Assembly: GCF_042654585.1 (NCBI RefSeq)
Contig: NZ_JBHSGR010000006.1
Location: forward strand, 133,754-197,753
DNA: 64,000 nt
Reading direction: 5' to 3'
DNA from: Geodermatophilus arenarius
Lineage (GTDB): Bacteria > Actinomycetota > Actinomycetes > Mycobacteriales > Geodermatophilaceae
Both the position numbers and the translations under genes were made by a program. The notes beneath the pieces are model-generated. The model ran no database searches, was not told the origin of the DNA, and worked only from the letters and a program-made list of their open reading frames with translations. How positions within the stretch are numbered: position 1 is the first letter of the stretch; each line of letters begins with the position of its first letter. Positions 17,191 through 25,427 of the stretch are shown here, in pieces.

Positions 17191-17987
17191 CGGAGGGTCG
17201 CGAACGCGACGGCGGCCGCGGCGGCGACGCCGAGGGAGTCGACGCCGGCGCGCATGGGGATCCGGGCGCGCACCCGGGCGGCGGCCTGCGCCTCCCGGGT
17301 GAGCCCGGGTCCCTCCGCGCCGAGCAGCACCGCGGTGCGCGGGTGCGCCCGCGGGTCCACCTCGTCCAGGTCCACCGCGTCGGCGGCGGGCGTGAGCGCG
17401 ACGGTGAGGTAGCCGGCCGCGTGCAGCCGCTCGAGCCCGGCCGGCCAGTCGGTCAGGACGGCGAACGGCAGCGCCAGCACGTGCCCCATGGAGACCCGCA
17501 CCGCGCGGCGGTAGAGCGGGTCGGCGCAGCGCGGGTCCAGCAGCAGCCCGTCGACGCCGAGGGCCACGGCCGAGCGGGCGATCGAGCCGAGGTTCTCGGC
17601 GTCGTTGAGCGCCTCGAGCACCGCCAGCCGCCGCGGCGCCGCCGGGTCGGGCCCGGCCAGCAGCGCGCCGACGTCGGCCGGCGGGCGGCGGTCGGCCGAT
17701 GCCAGGACGCCGCGGGTCAGCCGGAAGCCGATCAGCTCCGACAGCGCCCACTTGTCCATCTCGTAGGCGGGCACGCCCTCGGGGAGGTCCAGCTCGGCCA
17801 GCCGCCCGGGCACACCGAGCACCGCCCGCACCCGGTACGGCGAGGCGAGGAGCCGCTGCACGGCCGGGACGCCCTCGACGATCACCGGGCCGGTCCCCCG
17901 CACCCGCCCGGCGGGACGGTCGCCGGCGTGCAGGTCGCGGAAGTCGGCCACCCGCTCGTCGGCGACGTCGGTGATCTGCACGCTCAC
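17187..17987 (-). CDS. TrmH/SpoU family RNA methyltransferase
   Basis: A 266-residue SPOUT 2'-O-ribose methyltransferase for rRNA or tRNA. Motif 1 is NDAENLGSIARSAVALG, motif 2 is VLLGAEGPGLT and motif 3 is IPMRAGVDSLGVAAAAAVA, which build the trefoil-knot SAM site. An N-terminal L30e-like substrate-binding domain of about 110 residues (VIVEGVPAVQRLLASPYRV) precedes it. GTG at 17987 is the likely start. Its position beside sepH and MarR-type genes recalls the Mycobacterium tuberculosis Rv0881 neighbourhood. The target nucleotide is unknown. Confidence 0.9.
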   Translation of the reverse strand: MSVQITDVADERVADFRDLHAGDRPAGRVRGTGPVIVEGVPAVQRLLASPYRVRAVLGVPGRLAELDLPEGVPAYEMDKWALSELIGFRLTRGVLASADRRPPADVGALLAGPDPAAPRRLAVLEALNDAENLGSIARSAVALGVDGLLLDPRCADPLYRRAVRVSMGHVLALPFAVLTDWPAGLERLHAAGYLTVALTPAADAVDLDEVDPRAHPRTAVLLGAEGPGLTREAQAAARVRARIPMRAGVDSLGVAAAAAVAFATLR

Positions 17988-18037
17988 GCCCCGATCCTCC
18001 CCGAGCGGTCCGCGCCCCCTGCCCGCAGGATCCAGTG

Positions 18038-18991
18038 GTGACCGACAGGACCGTCGTCGTCGGAGCCGGGATCGCCGGCGTCGCCTGTGCCCGCGCGCTC
18101 GCGGACGCGGGCGTGCCGGTGCTGGTCCGCGACCGCGGCTGCCGCCCCGGGGGCCGCATGGCGTCCCGGACGCTGGCCGGCCGGGTCACCGACCTCGGCG
18201 CCTCCTACCTGACCGCCGAGCCCGGCTCGCCGTTCGCCGCCGTGGTCGGGGACTGGGTGGCCCGGGGGCTGGCCCGGCCGTGGACCGACACGTTCGCCGT
18301 CGCCGGGCCGGACGGGATCCGCGACAGCAGCAGCGGTCCGGTCCGCTACGCCGCGCCCGGCGGGCTGCGCTCGCTGGTCGCCGACCTCGCCGCCGGCCTC
18401 GACGTCGTCCAGGAGTCCTCGGTGGAGCGGGTGGAGCCCGGCGCCCGGGTCGACGGCGCGGAGGCGCCCGCCGCCGTCCTGGCGCTGCCCGACCCGCAGG
18501 CCCGCCGCCTGCTGCCGCCGGACCTGGCCGCCCGCCTGCTCGGCGACGAGGGCGCGCGGCCCTGGCAGCCGACCCTGGCCGTGGCGCTGGGCTGGGACGA
18601 GCGCCACTGGCCGGCCGACCTGCACGGCGCCTTCGTGCACGACGACCCGGTGGTCGAGTGGGTCGCCGACGACGGCGACCGGCGCGGCGACGGCGCCCCC
18701 GTGCTGGTGGCGCACACGACGCCGGGCACCGCCGCCGAACACCTCGACGACCCCGGCCGGGCGGCGCCGGAGGTCACCGCCGCGGTGTGCCGTGCGCTGG
18801 GCATCGACCGCCCGCCGGCCTGGACGCACGTGCACCGCTGGACCTTCGCCAAGCCGGCGGCCCCGCGCGAAGAACCGTTCGGCCTGGTCGACGGCGTCGG
18901 CGTCTGCGGCGACGGGTGGCGGGCGCCGTCGAAGGTGGGGAGCGCCTGGACCAGCGGGCACCTGCTCGGCGCCGCACTGGGCGGGCGCTGA
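18038..18991 (+). CDS. FAD-dependent amine-oxidase-like protein (renalase type)
   Basis: A 317-residue flavoprotein. The N-terminus VVVGAGIAGVACARALADAG is a GxGxxG Rossmann motif, followed by PGGRMASRT and DLGASYLTAE, the second FAD contact of the renalase/NAD(P)/FAD oxidoreductase group, and a C-terminal GVGVCGDGWRAPSKVGSAWTSG flavin-loop. Renalase-like bacterial enzymes oxidise isomeric forms of NAD(P)H, but this is family inference. GTG at 18038 is preferred over GTG 18035 because CAGGAT (18026-18031) then lies six bases upstream, giving a leaderless mRNA. It is divergent from the methyltransferase gene. Confidence 0.83.
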   Translation: MTDRTVVVGAGIAGVACARALADAGVPVLVRDRGCRPGGRMASRTLAGRVTDLGASYLTAEPGSPFAAVVGDWVARGLARPWTDTFAVAGPDGIRDSSSGPVRYAAPGGLRSLVADLAAGLDVVQESSVERVEPGARVDGAEAPAAVLALPDPQARRLLPPDLAARLLGDEGARPWQPTLAVALGWDERHWPADLHGAFVHDDPVVEWVADDGDRRGDGAPVLVAHTTPGTAAEHLDDPGRAAPEVTAAVCRALGIDRPPAWTHVHRWTFAKPAAPREEPFGLVDGVGVCGDGWRAPSKVGSAWTSGHLLGAALGGR

Positions 18992-19072
18992 GCGCCCGCG
19001 GGCCTCGCCCCTCCCCCGGCCCGGCCGACGCCGCGGCCCGCCGCCGCTGACCCCTCCCCGCGCACCGGGCCG

Positions 19073-19125
19073 TTGACGCCGCCCGCAGAACTCATCTAGC
19101 GTTGAGTTCATCAGGCGTTGAGTTC
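19073..19125 (+). promoter_or_regulatory. Promoter and operator of the ABC-TetR operon
   Basis: TTGACG (19073-19078) and TAGCGT (19097-19102), 18 bp apart, form a plausible -35/-10 pair. Three copies of one heptamer surround it: GAACTCA (19088-19094), its complement TGAGTTC (19103-19109), and TGAGTTC again (19119-19125), 16 bp from the second. The first two form an inverted repeat that covers the -10. This is the architecture of a TetR operator; the tetR-like gene is the last gene of the same operon, suggesting autoregulation. Confidence 0.6.
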
Positions 19126-19145
19126 TCGCCACTCGGGAGGCCGAC

Positions 19146-19871
19146 ATGACCGACGCCGTCACCGTCACCGACCTCGTCGTCCACCGCGGGCGCCGCCGGG
19201 TGCTGCACGACCTGTCGTGCGCGGTCCCCGCCGGGCGGGTCACCGGCCTGCTGGGACCCAGCGGCAGCGGGAAGACGACGCTCATGCGCGCGCTGGTCGG
19301 CGTGCAGAAGGTGCGCTCGGGCACGGTGACCGTGCTCGGCGAGCCCGCCGGCTCCCCCGGCCTGCGCCGCCGGGTCGGGTACGTCACCCAGGCGCCGAGC
19401 GTCTACGCCGACCTCACCGTGCGGGAGAACGCCCGCCACTTCGCCGCCCTGTACGGCCGGGGCGCCCGGGCCGCCGACGACGCGTTGGCCGCCGTCGGGC
19501 TGGCCGACGCCGCCGGGCAGCTGGTCGGCGACCTCTCCGGCGGCCAGCGCGGCCGGGCGTCCCTGGCCTGCGCGCTGGTGGGCGAGCCGGAGCTGCTGGT
19601 CCTCGACGAGCCGACCGTCGGCCTGGACCCGGTGCTGCGCGTGGAGCTGTGGGACCGGTTCCACGCCCTCGCCGCGGCCGGCACCACCCTCGTCGTCTCC
19701 AGCCACGTCATGGACGAGGCCGGGCGCTGTGACCGGCTGCTGCTGCTCCGGGAGGGCCGGCTGCTGGCCGACTCCACGCCCGCGCGGCTGCGCGCCGACT
19801 CCGGCACCGACGACCTCGAGGAGTCCTTCCTCCGCCTCGTGCGGGCCCAGCAGCAGGAGGTGGCGGCGTGA
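19146..19871 (+). CDS. ABC transporter ATP-binding protein
   Basis: A 241-residue exporter ATPase. Walker A is GPSGSGKTTLMRAL (about residue 37), signature LSGGQRGRASLACAL, Walker B LLVLDEPTVGLDP, and switch His in VVSSHVMDEA. It is the first gene of a three-gene operon (ATPase, permease, TetR) behind an operator-like promoter. ATG at 19146 has a GGGAGG ribosome binding site six bases upstream. Such cassettes usually confer drug or membrane-compound export under control of a ligand-responsive TetR; the ligand is unknown. Confidence 0.92.
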   Translation: MTDAVTVTDLVVHRGRRRVLHDLSCAVPAGRVTGLLGPSGSGKTTLMRALVGVQKVRSGTVTVLGEPAGSPGLRRRVGYVTQAPSVYADLTVRENARHFAALYGRGARAADDALAAVGLADAAGQLVGDLSGGQRGRASLACALVGEPELLVLDEPTVGLDPVLRVELWDRFHALAAAGTTLVVSSHVMDEAGRCDRLLLLREGRLLADSTPARLRADSGTDDLEESFLRLVRAQQQEVAA

Positions 19872-20644
19872 GCGCCCCGGCCGCCGTCCTGAGCCCCCGG
19901 CTCACCGGCGCGATCACCGCCCGGGTGCTGCGGCAGCTCCGGCACGACCACCGCACCATCGCGATGATGGTGCTGCTGCCCAGCCTGCTGCTCGGGCTGC
20001 TGTACCTGCTCTGGCGGGACGTGCCGACGCTGCCCGGTCAGCCGAGCGTCTTCGACCGGGTCGGGCTCACCATGCTCGGCGTCTTCCCGTTCGTGGTGAT
20101 GTTCCTGGTCACCAGCATCGCGATGCTGCGGGAGCGGACCTCCGGCACCCTCGAGCGGCTGCTCACCACGCCGCTGTCCCGGCTGGACCTGCTGCTCGGC
20201 TACGGCGTCGCGTTCGGCCTGGCCGCCGCGGTGCAGGCGCTGGTCACGGTCACGGTGGCCACCACGCTCTACGACCTCGACATCGCCGGGTCGCCGTGGC
20301 TGGTGGTGCTCATCGCCGTCGCCAACGCCGTCCTCGGCGTGGCGCTCGGCCTGCTGGCCAGCGCGTTCGCCCGCAGCGAGTTCCAGGCCGTGCAGTTCAT
20401 GCCGGTCGTCGTGCTGCCGCAGTTCTTCCTCTGCGGGCTGCTCGTCCCCCGCGAGCAGATGGCCGGCTGGCTGCAGGCGATCAGCGACGTGCTGCCGCTG
20501 ACCTACGCGGTGGAGGCCCTGCAGGAGGTCGGGCGGTCGGCCGCCGAGACGGGGACGATGTGGCGGGACGTCGGCATCGTGGCCGGCGCGGCGGTGCTCG
20601 CCCTCGCCCTGGCGGCGGCGACCCTGCGGAGGAGGACCAGCTGA
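19868..20644 (+). CDS. ABC-2 type permease
   Basis: A 258-residue, six-helix ABC-2 membrane subunit. Helix 1 is MMVLLPSLLLGLLYLLW; the coupling segment RERTSGTLERLLTTPLSRLDLLLG is the ABC-2 signature; the remaining helices run to residue 250. GTG at 19868 overlaps the ATPase stop (GTGA), so the two are translationally coupled. The stop in turn overlaps a CTG that appears to start the TetR gene. Confidence 0.92.
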   Translation: MSAPAAVLSPRLTGAITARVLRQLRHDHRTIAMMVLLPSLLLGLLYLLWRDVPTLPGQPSVFDRVGLTMLGVFPFVVMFLVTSIAMLRERTSGTLERLLTTPLSRLDLLLGYGVAFGLAAAVQALVTVTVATTLYDLDIAGSPWLVVLIAVANAVLGVALGLLASAFARSEFQAVQFMPVVVLPQFFLCGLLVPREQMAGWLQAISDVLPLTYAVEALQEVGRSAAETGTMWRDVGIVAGAAVLALALAAATLRRRTS

Positions 20645-21258
20645 CGGCAGCACGGCGCTCCGGACGGCGCCCCGGCAACCCCGACACCCGGCAGGCGGTG
20701 CTGGCCGCGGCCCGCACCGCCTTCGCCGAGCGCGGCTTCGACGCGACGTCGATCCGCGCGGTCGCCACGGCCGCCGGCGTGGACCCCGCCCTGGTGCACC
20801 ACTACTTCGGCACCAAGGACAAGCTCTTCCTCGCCGCGATCGAGGCACCGGCCGACCCCGAGGCCTTCCTCCCCGAGGTGCTCGCGGCCGGGCCGGAGCA
20901 CCTCGGGGAGAACGTCGTCCGCATGCTGCTGCGGGTGTGGGACGGCCCCATGCGCCCGGCCGGCCTGGCGCTGGTCCGCTCCGCGGTCGGCAACGAGTGG
21001 ACCGCGCGGCTGCTGCGCGAGTTCCTCGTCTCGCAGGTGCTGCGGCGGGTGCTCGGGACCCTCGACCTGCCGGCCGCCGAGGGCGAGGCCCGCGGCGCGC
21101 TGGTGGCCTCCCAGCTGGTCGGCGTGGTGATGACCCGCTACGTGCTCCGCGTCGAGCCGCTGGCCTCCGCGCCGGCCGAGGAGCTGGTCGCGGCCGTCGG
21201 GCCCACCCTGCAGCGCTACCTCACCGGGGACGTCGCCCTGCCCGGCCGGCGGGACTAG
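20641..21258 (+). CDS. TetR family regulator, probable CTG start
   Basis: A 205-residue TetR repressor. The DNA-binding helix-turn-helix is RTAFAERGFDATSIRAVATAAGVDPALVHHYFGTKDKLF, shown here by its key pieces FDATSIRAVATAAGV and HHYFGTKDKLF; the C-terminal ligand domain (about residues 75-190) has a FLVSQVLRRVLGTL segment. No ATG, GTG or TTG lies between the preceding gene's end and the helix-turn-helix without truncating it. CTG at 20641 overlaps the permease TGA (CTGA), and GGAGGAGGA ends five bases upstream. It most likely represses its own operon through the TGAGTTC sites at 19088-19125. Confidence 0.85.
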   Translation: MTAARRSGRRPGNPDTRQAVLAAARTAFAERGFDATSIRAVATAAGVDPALVHHYFGTKDKLFLAAIEAPADPEAFLPEVLAAGPEHLGENVVRMLLRVWDGPMRPAGLALVRSAVGNEWTARLLREFLVSQVLRRVLGTLDLPAAEGEARGALVASQLVGVVMTRYVLRVEPLASAPAEELVAAVGPTLQRYLTGDVALPGRRD

Positions 21259-22070
21259 CGCGCGACGCGGGCCAGCTGCCGGGCCTGGGCGACCAGCCGG
21301 CCGGTGGAGTCCCAGATCCGGCACTCCTCGTCCGACCAGCCGCCGGTGACCTCGGTGGACCGGGACTCGACGACGCACCAGCCCGGTGCCGGGAGCGCGC
21401 GCACCAGCACCTGCAGCTGCACGGTGGGCGCCCAGCCGGGCTTCCCGACGGCGAACGCGGTGGGCGGCAGCGCGTCGGCGAACAGCAGCAGGGCCAGCGG
21501 GTCGGGCTCGCGGCCGTCGGCCAGCCGGATCCAGGCGCGCAGCAGCCGGCGGTCCGAGGGCCGGCCGGCCACCCAGCCCGCGGTCGCCGGGTCCAGCCGG
21601 GTGTCCAGCTGCCGGGCCAGGCCCACGGCCGGGCCGCCCTCGGTGGTGCGGGTGGCCACGCACTCGTCGGGCGCCGGGAGCTCCGGCGCCGGGTTGACCG
21701 TGTAGTCGGCGACGGCGTCGGCGCCGAGGGTCGCCGTCGTCACCTGGACGGCGAGGGAGGGCCCGGCCGCCCCGGCGAGCAGCACCGAGGAGTGCGCGAG
21801 CGTGCGCCCGGCGGGCCCGGCGGTGACCGCGAGGTCGGCCGGCCCGCCCGGGGTGGCGCGCAGGTAGCTCGCCGACAGCGCCACCGGGTGCGGGTGCGGG
21901 CTGTCCAGCAGCGCCGCCCGCGCCACGACCGCGAGCAGGTAGCCGCCGTTGAGGACGCCGCTGCCGACGTCCCAGCCCGGGTCCAGCTCGGCCCGGACGC
22001 CCCCGCCCTCGGTGCGGGTGACGGCGGTGGCCCGGTCGAAGGCGGACTGCGCGGTGTCGGTCTGCGGCAC
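21255..22070 (-). CDS. Acyl-CoA thioesterase family protein (double hotdog)
   Basis: A 271-residue protein resembling TesB-like double-hotdog thioesterases (4HBT_3 type), which hydrolyse acyl-CoA to free fatty acid and CoA. N-terminal GWDVGSGVLNGGYLLAVVARAAL is the first hotdog helix and loop; ALSASYLRATPGGPADLAV and HSSVLL follow, and the second hotdog carries WIRLADGREPDPLALLLFADALPP and a C-terminal SRSTEVTGGWSDEECRIWDSTGRLVAQARQLARV, cited here by its start SRSTEV and end AQARQLARV. GTG at 22070 is taken as start; CACCCT lies seven bases upstream. Divergent, 28 bp from an aldo/keto reductase gene. Confidence 0.8.
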   Translation of the reverse strand: MPQTDTAQSAFDRATAVTRTEGGGVRAELDPGWDVGSGVLNGGYLLAVVARAALLDSPHPHPVALSASYLRATPGGPADLAVTAGPAGRTLAHSSVLLAGAAGPSLAVQVTTATLGADAVADYTVNPAPELPAPDECVATRTTEGGPAVGLARQLDTRLDPATAGWVAGRPSDRRLLRAWIRLADGREPDPLALLLFADALPPTAFAVGKPGWAPTVQLQVLVRALPAPGWCVVESRSTEVTGGWSDEECRIWDSTGRLVAQARQLARVAR

Positions 22071-22098
22071 GGCGGACAGGGTGCCAGGGTGGTCCCCC

Positions 22099-23067
22099 GT
22101 GGAGTACACGCACCTCGGGCGCAGCGGTCTGTCGGTCTCGCGGCTGTGCCTCGGCACGATGAACTTCGGCTGGAAGACCGAGGAGGCCGACGCCCACGCG
22201 ATCATGGACCGGGCGCACGACGAGGGCGTCAACTTCTTCGACACCGCCAACGTCTACGGCTTCGACGCCGGCAAGGGCCGCACCGAGGAGGTGCTGGGCA
22301 CCTGGTTCGCGCAGGGCGGCGGCCGCCGGGAGCGCACGGTCCTCGCCACCAAGGTCTACGGCTCGATGAGCGAGTGGCCCAACGACACGTTCCTGTCCGC
22401 GCGCAACCTGGTGCGGTCGGCCGACGAGTCGCTGCGCCGGATGCAGACCGACTGGATCGACCTCTACCAGTTCCACCACGTCGACCTCGAGACGCCGTGG
22501 GACGAGATCTGGCAGGCCTGCGAGACGCTCGTCGCCCAGGGCAAGGTGCTCTACGTCGGGTCGTCCAACCACGCGGCCTGGCAGCTGGTCGCGGCCAACG
22601 AGGCCGCCGCCCGGCGGCACTTCCTCGGGCTGGTGAGCGAGCAGTCGCACTACAACCTGCTCACCCGCCACGTGGAGCTCGAGGTGCTCCCGGCGGCGCG
22701 GCACCACGGCATCGGCGTCATCCCGTGGAGCCCGCTCGCCGGCGGTCTGCTCGCCGGCGCGCTCGGGCAGCCGGAGGGCACCCGCCGCACGGAGGACCGC
22801 CAGCAGCGGCGCATCGAGCGGCACCGCCCGGCCCTGCAGGCCTACGAGGACGCCTGCGGCGAGTGGGGGCTCGCCCCGGCCGACGTCGCGCTGGCCTGGC
22901 TGCTGCACCGGGACGGCGTCACCGCGCCGATCGTCGGTCCGCGCACGATGGAGCAGTTCACCGGGTCGCTGGCCGCGCTCGACGTGCGGCTGGAGCAGGC
23001 CCAGCTCGACCGCCTCGACGAGGTCTTCCCCGGCTTCAGGCCCGCTCCGGTGGAGTACGCGTGGTGA
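22099..23067 (+). CDS. Aldo/keto reductase
   Basis: A 322-residue NADPH-dependent reductase of the AKR superfamily (YghZ/Kvbeta-like group). Catalytic tetrad pieces are visible: Asp and Tyr in NFFDTANVYG, Lys in VLATKVYGSMSEWPND, and His in YQFHHVD. The C-terminal cofactor segment is TAPIVGPRTMEQFTGSL. GTG at 22099 is 28 bp from the divergent thioesterase start. The 3' end overlaps the convergent 2'-5' RNA ligase-like gene by 32 bp. Substrate unknown; small aldehydes and ketones are typical. Confidence 0.92.
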   Translation: MEYTHLGRSGLSVSRLCLGTMNFGWKTEEADAHAIMDRAHDEGVNFFDTANVYGFDAGKGRTEEVLGTWFAQGGGRRERTVLATKVYGSMSEWPNDTFLSARNLVRSADESLRRMQTDWIDLYQFHHVDLETPWDEIWQACETLVAQGKVLYVGSSNHAAWQLVAANEAAARRHFLGLVSEQSHYNLLTRHVELEVLPAARHHGIGVIPWSPLAGGLLAGALGQPEGTRRTEDRQQRRIERHRPALQAYEDACGEWGLAPADVALAWLLHRDGVTAPIVGPRTMEQFTGSLAALDVRLEQAQLDRLDEVFPGFRPAPVEYAW

Positions 23068-23620
23068 CCGTCGCGAAGGTGCCGAGCGTCTCGTGCCGGC
23101 CCGCGGTGCTGCGCACCAGGGCCACCTCCGTCAGGGTCCAGTCCGGCCCGCGGTAGCCGGCCAGCCGGGCGGGCAGGTCGCCGTCGGCGGGCCGGCGGGG
23201 GTGCCAGCGGCCGAGGGTGAGGTGCGGGCGGAACGGCCGGTCCTCGACCGGCAGGCCCAGCCCGCGCGCGGCGCGGGCCAGCCGCCCGGCCAGGGCGGTG
23301 ACGACGGCGACGTCGCCGTCCAGGCCCGCCCAGAACACCTGCGGCCGCCGGGCGGACCCGAACCGGCCGGCGCCGGCCAGCCGCAGCACCGCCGGCGGCG
23401 TGCCGGCGACCGCGGACCCCACGGCGGCGGTGAGCGGCTCCAGGAGCGCCGCCGGGACGGCGCCGAGGAACAGCAGCGTGAGGTGCCAGCGGGCGGGGTC
23501 CCCCCAGCGGGGCGCGCCGGGGGCCTCGCGCAGCGGCGCGACGGCCGCTGCGAGGGAGTCGCGGGCCGGCGCCGGCGGTGCCACCGCGACGAACAGCCGC
23601 AGCGGCGCCGGCGCGCTCAG
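23036..23620 (-). CDS. thpR: RNA 2',3'-cyclic phosphodiesterase, probable CTG start
   Basis: A 2H-phosphoesterase of the ThpR/LigT family that opens 2',3'-cyclic RNA ends. Both catalytic HxTx motifs are present: HLTLLFLG and HLTLGR, about 85 residues apart. The family begins with an MRLFVAV-type strand, and here LRLFVAVAPP lies upstream of the first GTG (23584), so starting at GTG would delete the strand. CTG at 23620 overlaps the stop of the preceding gene (CTGA) and gives a 194-residue protein; a second CTG five codons later is an alternative. The last gene of the MarR-MFS-membrane protein operon. Confidence 0.8.
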   Translation of the reverse strand: MSAPAPLRLFVAVAPPAPARDSLAAAVAPLREAPGAPRWGDPARWHLTLLFLGAVPAALLEPLTAAVGSAVAGTPPAVLRLAGAGRFGSARRPQVFWAGLDGDVAVVTALAGRLARAARGLGLPVEDRPFRPHLTLGRWHPRRPADGDLPARLAGYRGPDWTLTEVALVRSTAGRHETLGTFATVTTRTPPERA

Positions 23621-24015
23621 CGCACCACCAGGCCGGCCCTGGCCAGCGCGGTCTCCACCCGCAGCCGCTCGGCGTCGCGCGCGGTGCCCGGCGGCGTGCC
23701 GAGCAGCGTGGTCGGGATCTCGAGGAGTTCCGCCGCCTCGGCGAGGAGGTCGTCGTAGGCGGCGAGGATCCCGCGGCGCCGGGCCATGGGCACCCCGGCG
23801 GGGACCTGGGCGACCTGGCGGGACAGCCGGCGCAGGTCGGTGGCGACGACCTCGAGCGGCCGGTGGGGCGGCTCCACCGGCTCCGGGCTCCGGCGCCGCA
23901 GCGGCGCCGGCACCTGCGCCGACCCGAAGACCACCCTGGCGAGCCAGCCGATGAGCGCGACCGACCCGACCACGCCCGCGACGATCGATCCGAGTTGCAG
24001 CAGCGCAGCAGGCAT
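23617..24015 (-). CDS. Single-span membrane protein, unknown function
   Basis: A 132-residue protein with one N-terminal membrane helix (LGSIVAGVVGSVALIGWLARVVF) and a basic, helical cytosolic domain beginning LRRRSPEPVEPP and ending RLRVETALARAGLVVR. RRLSRQVAQVPAGVPMARRRGILAAYDDLL (cited as VPAGVPMARRRG) suggests a conserved actinobacterial family, but no catalytic motif is seen. ATG at 24015 has GGAGGCGAC immediately upstream. It lies between an MFS gene and thpR and ends in a CTGA overlap with the latter. A CRP-like palindrome lies 25 bp upstream. Confidence 0.75.
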   Translation of the reverse strand: MPAALLQLGSIVAGVVGSVALIGWLARVVFGSAQVPAPLRRRSPEPVEPPHRPLEVVATDLRRLSRQVAQVPAGVPMARRRGILAAYDDLLAEAAELLEIPTTLLGTPPGTARDAERLRVETALARAGLVVR

Positions 24016-24040
24016 GTCGCCTCCACGGACGACGCGGGTC

Positions 24041-24054
24041 GTGACGTGTGTCAC
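24041..24054 (-). promoter_or_regulatory. CRP-like palindrome
   Basis: GTGAC and GTCAC flank four bases (24041-24054), equivalent to GTGA-N6-TCAC, close to the CRP/FNR-family consensus. It overlaps the MFS stop codon and lies 25 bp before the start of the next gene. It may equally be a short hairpin. Confidence 0.3.
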
Positions 24055-25427
24055 GGTACGTCCTGAGAGGCCGTCCGGCCTCCCCCGGCGTCCGCCGGCG
24101 CCAGCGACGGGACGGCCCGCGTCCCCACGTGCAGCCGCAGCCGCGGCGGGAGCACGTGCGCCTCCAGCCGGACCCGCCGCCCCCGGGCCAGCCACAGCCC
24201 CGCGACGGCGCCGGCCGCGACGACGACCAGCCCGCCGAGGATCAGCCCCCACGGCGCGCCGAGGTGCTCGGAGGCCCAGCCGATCAGCGGGGCGCCCAGC
24301 GGCGTGCCGCCCATGAAGGACGTGAAGTACAGGGCCATCACCCGCCCGCGCATCTGCGGGTCGGCGCCCAGCTGCACGAAGCTGTTGTTGGCCACGCTGA
24401 ACACCAGGGCCGCCGCGCCGGTGGGCACCAGCAGGACGGCGAACGGCCAGAAGCCCGGCATGAGGCCGCAGGCCACGGTGAGCAGCCCGAACACGACGGC
24501 CGAGGTGACCAGGAACCGCTGCCGCGGGCGGGCGCTGCGGCGGGTGGACAGGAACGCGCCGGTCAGCGAGCCCACGGCGAACGTCGTCGAGAGCAGGCCG
24601 AACGCCTCGGCACCGAGGTCGAACACCTCGCGGGCCATGAGCGCGATCGTGACCTGGAAGTTGAACCCGAAGGTGCCGATGACGAAGGCCAGCACCATCG
24701 CCAGCCGCAGGTCCGGCCGCGACCAGGTGTAGGCCAGCCCCGCCCGCAGCTGCCCGCGGGCGCGCGCGACCGGCTCGCTGCGGCGCAGCTCCCCGGCCCG
24801 CATGAGCAGCAGCGCCCCGATGGTGAACACGAAGCTGGCGGCGTTGACGAGGAACGCGGGCGCGGTGTCGCCGCCCGAGGCGCCGATGAGCAGGCCGGCC
24901 AGCGACGGCCCGACCAGCCGGGCGCCGTTGAAGATCGTCGAGTTGAGCCCGACCGCGTTGGCCAGCAGGTCGCCGCCGACCATCTCGGAGACGAACGCCT
25001 GCCGCACCGGGGCGTCGACCGCCGACACGCACCCCAGCGCGCCGGCCAGCACGAACACGTGCCACAACGCGACGGCGCCGGTGGCCACGAGCGTGCCGAG
25101 GCCCAGCGCGAGCAGGCCCATCAGCGCCTGGGTGACGACGAGGACGCGGCGCTTGTCGTAGCGGTCGGCCAGCACCCCGCCGTACATGCTCAGCAGCAGC
25201 GTCGGGCCGAACTGCAGGGCGGTGATCAGGCCGAGCGCCACCCCGCTGTCGCCGGACAGCTGCAGCACCAGCCAGTCCTGGCCGATGCGCTGCATCCACG
25301 TGCCGGTCAGGCTGACCAGGTTCGCCGACGCGTAGAGCCGGAAGTTGTGCACGCGGAGCGACCGGAACGGGCTGCGCCCGCTGGTGGCCGGTCCCCCCGA
25401 GCCGGGTTCAGCAGGCGTGGACGTCAC
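24051..25427 (-). CDS. MFS transporter
   Basis: A 458-residue, 12-helix MFS_3/EntS-like permease. Begins with FRSLRVHNFRLYASANLVSLTGTWMQ, the family hallmark that enters helix 1, and has motif A as GGVLADRYDKRRVL. The long basic C-terminus (RLEAHVLPPRLRLHVG) is cytosolic. GTG at 25427 overlaps the MarR stop (GTGA), giving a MarR-efflux operon, usually induced when the regulator binds the exported compound. The compound is unknown. Confidence 0.9.
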   Translation of the reverse strand: MTSTPAEPGSGGPATSGRSPFRSLRVHNFRLYASANLVSLTGTWMQRIGQDWLVLQLSGDSGVALGLITALQFGPTLLLSMYGGVLADRYDKRRVLVVTQALMGLLALGLGTLVATGAVALWHVFVLAGALGCVSAVDAPVRQAFVSEMVGGDLLANAVGLNSTIFNGARLVGPSLAGLLIGASGGDTAPAFLVNAASFVFTIGALLLMRAGELRRSEPVARARGQLRAGLAYTWSRPDLRLAMVLAFVIGTFGFNFQVTIALMAREVFDLGAEAFGLLSTTFAVGSLTGAFLSTRRSARPRQRFLVTSAVVFGLLTVACGLMPGFWPFAVLLVPTGAAALVFSVANNSFVQLGADPQMRGRVMALYFTSFMGGTPLGAPLIGWASEHLGAPWGLILGGLVVVAAGAVAGLWLARGRRVRLEAHVLPPRLRLHVGTRAVPSLAPADAGGGRTASQDVP

